Of a stretch of DNA of 64,000 bases, positions 61,415 to 64,000 are shown piece by piece. The notes beneath the pieces were generated by a model, which did no database searches, was not told where the DNA came from, and saw only the letters and a list, made by a program, of their open reading frames with translations. The translations under genes and the position numbers were made by a program. Position 1 is the stretch's first letter. Every line of letters starts with the position of its first letter. This DNA comes from Brevibacillus_C sp046036945 (lineage in GTDB: Bacteria > Bacillota > Bacilli > Brevibacillales > Brevibacillaceae), in NCBI RefSeq assembly GCF_046036945.1, contig NZ_JBJQOQ010000006.1, positions 1-64,000 of the forward strand. Reading direction: 5' to 3'.

Positions 61415-62497
61415 TTATTCGTACGTGCGCAGAGCCTTTACCTGCTGGGCATCCAGCCGCTTGACGAGCGCAACCAGGATGCTGACGAGGTATTCAAAAT
61501 CGTCGTAGTGAAGGATCGACGCATGGCTGTGAATGTATCGGGTTGCGACCGACAGGGAGACGGCCGGCACGCCGCTGCCGACGAGGTGCATCGGGCCGGC
61601 ATCCGTCCCTCCGCCCGGAACGGTGGCAAACTGATACGGAATCTTCTCCTCTTCCGCTGTGCTGATGATCAGATCCCTCAGCCCGGGGTGACCGATCGTC
61701 CGAGCATCGTACAGGGTAAGTTCAAAGCCCGCTCCGATCTTGGACGCCGACTGGTTGGGACTGATGCCCGGCGTGTCTCCGGCGATTCCCACATCTACGG
61801 CGATCGCAATGTCAGGCTGCAGGGTCTGCCCGACGGTCTGGGCTCCGCGGGTGCCCACTTCCTCCATGACAGTTCCGACGCCGTATACCGTATTGGGGTG
61901 CTCCACGCCCTTCAGGCGCTTCAGCACTTCGATCGCCACGGCGCAGCCCAGCCGGTTATCCCAGGCCTTCGCCATCATCAGCTTGGGATTTTTCATAACG
62001 GTGAACGGGCAGACGGGAATGATCGCGTCACCGGGCCGGACGCCGAATTCTTCCGCTTCTTTTTTGCTGGAGGCGCCGATGTCGATAAACATGTCCTTGA
62101 TCTCGACGACTTTTTTTCTCGCTTCCGGCGTCATCAAGTGGGGCGGAACCGATCCGACCACACCGTCCACCATGCCGTTCCGGGTCTGCACCTGGACGCG
62201 TTGGGCCAGCATCACCTGTCCCCACCAGCCGCCTAAGGTCTGGAACTTGATAAAGCCATTATCGGTAATCTGGGTTACCATAAAGGCCACTTCGTCCAGA
62301 TGGCCGGCGATGACGATCCGCGGACCGTCAAAGTTTCCGGTTTTTTTGGCAATCAGGCTGCCGAGTCCGTCATAGCTGATCTCGTCGGCATATGGCGCTA
62401 TGTACTTGCGCATCACATCGCGGACGGATGATTCCATGCCGGGTGCTCCGGGCGCCTCCGTCAGTTCGCGAAACATCTCAAGCGTTTCATTTCCCAT
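61415..62497 (-). CDS. ysdC: M42-family aminopeptidase (YsdC)
   Basis: A 360-residue metallopeptidase, often a self-compartmentalised dodecamer that trims peptides. Metal ligands are visible: H66 and D68 in IAGHLDEVAF, Asp in KAWDNRLG, paired Glu in VMEEVGTRGA and His in YIHSHAS. The start is ATG 62497, behind AAGGGTGG; GTG 62506 overlaps the ribosome binding site. Some members are endoglucanases, but the synteny with ysdA favours peptidase YsdC. Confidence 0.92.
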   Translation of the reverse strand: MGNETLEMFRELTEAPGAPGMESSVRDVMRKYIAPYADEISYDGLGSLIAKKTGNFDGPRIVIAGHLDEVAFMVTQITDNGFIKFQTLGGWWGQVMLAQRVQVQTRNGMVDGVVGSVPPHLMTPEARKKVVEIKDMFIDIGASSKKEAEEFGVRPGDAIIPVCPFTVMKNPKLMMAKAWDNRLGCAVAIEVLKRLKGVEHPNTVYGVGTVMEEVGTRGAQTVGQTLQPDIAIAVDVGIAGDTPGISPNQSASKIGAGFELTLYDARTIGHPGLRDLIISTAEEEKIPYQFATVPGGGTDAGPMHLVGSGVPAVSLSVATRYIHSHASILHYDDFEYLVSILVALVKRLDAQQVKALRTYE

Positions 62498-62523
62498 TTG
62501 TACCACCCTTTCCGTTTATTTAC

Positions 62524-62874
62524 TTACCAAAGATACCAGATACCTATGGCTTGAAGCAAAAAGAACAACGGAATGCATGTAAGAAAGGAAGCATGCCTGC
62601 TTTTATGATGCACCAAGACCATACCCAAGCCAATGCCCGCAGCGCCCCCCAGCAGTCCGGTCAAGAGCAAGCTGTTTTCCGGCAGGCGAAACTGCCTCCG
62701 CCTGGCTGCTTGCTTGTCGATCGCCATCAGCGCAAAAGCGTAGCCGTTGATTCCGAGAAGCCCGCAAAACAAAGGCAGATGCTGGCCCGTTGCCACACCC
62801 CATAAGATCAACAGCCAACCGAGCACAAGGACGATCGTCCGCGTCCGGGCGTGTGCCCGCAGCTTTTCCCCCAT
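62524..62874 (-). CDS. ysdA: DUF1294 membrane protein (YsdA)
   Basis: A 116-residue protein with about four hydrophobic segments and the DUF1294 core GINGYAFALMAIDKQAARRR followed by RLPENSLLLTGLLGGAAG. Function is unknown. Synteny with ysdC matches B. subtilis. The basic N-terminus (MGEKLRAHARTRT) lies on the cytoplasmic side by the positive-inside rule. Confidence 0.9.
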   Translation of the reverse strand: MGEKLRAHARTRTIVLVLGWLLILWGVATGQHLPLFCGLLGINGYAFALMAIDKQAARRRQFRLPENSLLLTGLLGGAAGIGLGMVLVHHKSRHASFLTCIPLFFLLQAIGIWYLW

Positions 62875-62910
62875 ATGTCCTGACTCCTTTTTTTGACGGC
62901 CTGCAGCCGT

Positions 62911-63510
62911 TTAATTCGCGATGCGCCTCCATCTGACCAGCAGCATCACGACCAGCAAGGCGACGAGAACGGCGAGCGCATAAAAGCCATAGCGCCTTGT
63001 CACTTCTATGATCTGCCACATGTTCTTGCCAAACAAATAGCCCACTTCATAGAAGCAGAAGGTCCAGACGAGACCAGTGGTATAGGAAAACAACGCGTAT
63101 CGGCGGTACTTCATTCCGCCTGTCGCGACGATATAGGGAACAACGTGTCTGACTACCGGCAGCAAGTAGCTGAGGCACAGCGAAAACGTTCCGTATTTGT
63201 GAATCAGCGCAACGGAACGTTCAATATGCCGCTCCATCTTTTTCTTACGCGACAGCCAGTTCAGAATCGGCTTGCCAAACAGCCGTCCGAGCAGATACCC
63301 GATTGACAGTCCCGAGACGACGCCGAGGTAATCAACCAGAAAGGTGTACACCGGGTCGAGATACCCCTGTGAAGCGACAAAGCCGCCTGTCGCCACCACC
63401 AATTCGTCGGGAATCGGCAGGCCGACAATCCCCAACCACAGTAGAAAAAACAGAGCCAAATAGCCGTACTGTTCGATCAGCGAGATCAGCAGATCGAGAT
63501 TTATCTCCAT
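62911..63510 (-). CDS. DedA-family membrane protein
   Basis: A 199-residue polytopic protein of the DedA/SNARE-associated family, now linked to flipping of undecaprenyl phosphate or phospholipids. Motifs GIVGLPIPDELVVATGGF and SYLLPVVRHVVPYIVATGGM are typical, with Glu/Asp and Arg in the re-entrant loops. GGGG lies nine bases before the ATG. The specific lipid is unknown. Confidence 0.9.
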   Translation of the reverse strand: MEINLDLLISLIEQYGYLALFFLLWLGIVGLPIPDELVVATGGFVASQGYLDPVYTFLVDYLGVVSGLSIGYLLGRLFGKPILNWLSRKKKMERHIERSVALIHKYGTFSLCLSYLLPVVRHVVPYIVATGGMKYRRYALFSYTTGLVWTFCFYEVGYLFGKNMWQIIEVTRRYGFYALAVLVALLVVMLLVRWRRIAN

Positions 63511-63700
63511 AACATGTGTCCCCTATCCGTTTCATCCATGAGCCAAGATGCCGAAAATATTTTGTACCAGTGGCCGAAATAACGAATCATATGCTCCCCG
63601 GCCGTCATCCATTCCATTTTTTTGCCCAATTTGATGGGAAGATTCTAATCTAGATACGCAGAAACCGGGCAAAAAGTTACAAGGGAGTACAAATGCTCCT

Positions 63701-64000
63701 TTATCCCGCGATCGAAACGGGCCGGTCCACGACCACAAAAGTATTATCCCTGCTATCTGTATAAGGATAGTAGACAACCAGCGTATAGTCGCCCTCTGCC
63801 AATTCGCCGTTCTTCAGCCAGCGTTCAACATCAAACGAAACCGGTGTGACAACTGTCCGTTTAAAGTACTCTTTTTCATTCGTCGCGTGGTCGGCAAAAT
63901 CCTCGCGCAGCCGTTCACGCTGGGCCTGCACCTGTTGGAAGGCCGCCTTCAGTTCCGCTTTCCCCGTATCCTCGACCCACCAGACCTTGCGCGGCCGGTA
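63701..64000 (-). CDS. C-terminal part of an unidentified protein (5' end off the right edge)
   Basis: The last 99 residues of a protein are in the window: the start is beyond 64000. The end reads WVEDTGKAELKAAFQQVQ, then a charged helix and a beta-rich tail (GDYTLVVYYPYTDSRDNTFV). Codon use is normal. No membrane segment or family is recognised; the tail resembles an Ig-like or secreted domain only loosely. Confidence 0.65.
   Translation of the reverse strand, partial: YRPRKVWWVEDTGKAELKAAFQQVQAQRERLREDFADHATNEKEYFKRTVVTPVSFDVERWLKNGELAEGDYTLVVYYPYTDSRDNTFVVVDRPVSIAG

Noticed and set aside
63501..63617. 38-codon Met/Trp-rich frame overlapping the start of dedA
   Set aside because: It has no ribosome binding site and overlaps dedA in another frame; probably chance.
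1..64000. CRISPR arrays, prophage, integrases, rRNA or tRNA genes
   Set aside because: None was seen. The only tandem repeats are coding repeats at 28955-29205.

Overview
The window looks like chromosomal DNA of a spore-forming member of the Bacillales, most likely Brevibacillus or a close relative in the Paenibacillaceae. The base composition is GC-rich by eye. Gene order follows the Bacillus subtilis uvrC-lysC-yslB-sdhCAB, trxA-etfAB-fadB-fadR-lcfA and mutS2-zapA-pheTS-ysgA-sspI-ysdC-ysdA neighbourhoods. A spore protein (sspI), a CotSA-like glycosyltransferase, csaB (S-layer anchoring) and Gram-positive leader RNAs (SAM-I, lysine, T-box) support this. No phage, plasmid, rRNA, tRNA or CRISPR locus was seen. 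The species is inferred, not proven.

Layout. 1-4345: edge gene, small hypothetical and a large secreted subtilisin-like protease. 4445-8592: sdhCAB with a candidate CcpA site, then yslB in the opposite direction. 8659-11741: metX under a SAM-I riboswitch and lysC under a lysine riboswitch, with an internal start for the beta subunit. 11742-14330: uvrC, then a disturbed stretch with an AT-rich gene and a decayed TraB/GumN remnant. 14282-18947: branched-chain amino-acid ABC importer (livJHMGF). 19064-25053: trxA opposite a two-cysteine HxlR regulator, then the fatty-acid oxidation block etfA-etfB-fadB-fadR-lcfA with a FadR operator. 25200-38243: cell-surface region with an LCP protein, csaB, a methyltransferase, a repetitive coat-like protein, a MurJ/glycosyltransferase/O-antigen-ligase/DUF4330 operon, and a divergent glycosyltransferase-epimerase pair. 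38317-46394: accessory metabolism (rRNA methyltransferase, a VOC/ornithine-cyclodeaminase-like/MHS-transporter operon, EamA permease, methyltransferase, dppA) ending in a MITE-like element. 46395-51618: VanZ, sugar dehydrogenase, small membrane protein, ferredoxin, DUF350 and mutS2. 51804-55553: holin-like protein, larB-larE, CotSA-like glycosyltransferase and zapA. 55615-64000: pheST under a T-box, ysgA, ktrA-like, sspI, M42 peptidase, DUF1294, dedA and an edge gene.

How the genes work together. The clearest themes are amino-acid biosynthesis and import controlled by RNA (metX, lysC, pheST, liv), oxidation of fatty acids feeding electrons through ETF and succinate dehydrogenase, and construction of a surface glycopolymer that anchors S-layer proteins. 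The most unusual features are the lysC leader (a short reading frame inside the attenuator and a possible competitor of the P1 stem), the paired DUF4330 proteins in a Wzx/Wzy-like operon, the 206-bp nested inverted-repeat element at 46135-46340, and the repetitive Arg/Glu/Phe protein next to csaB.
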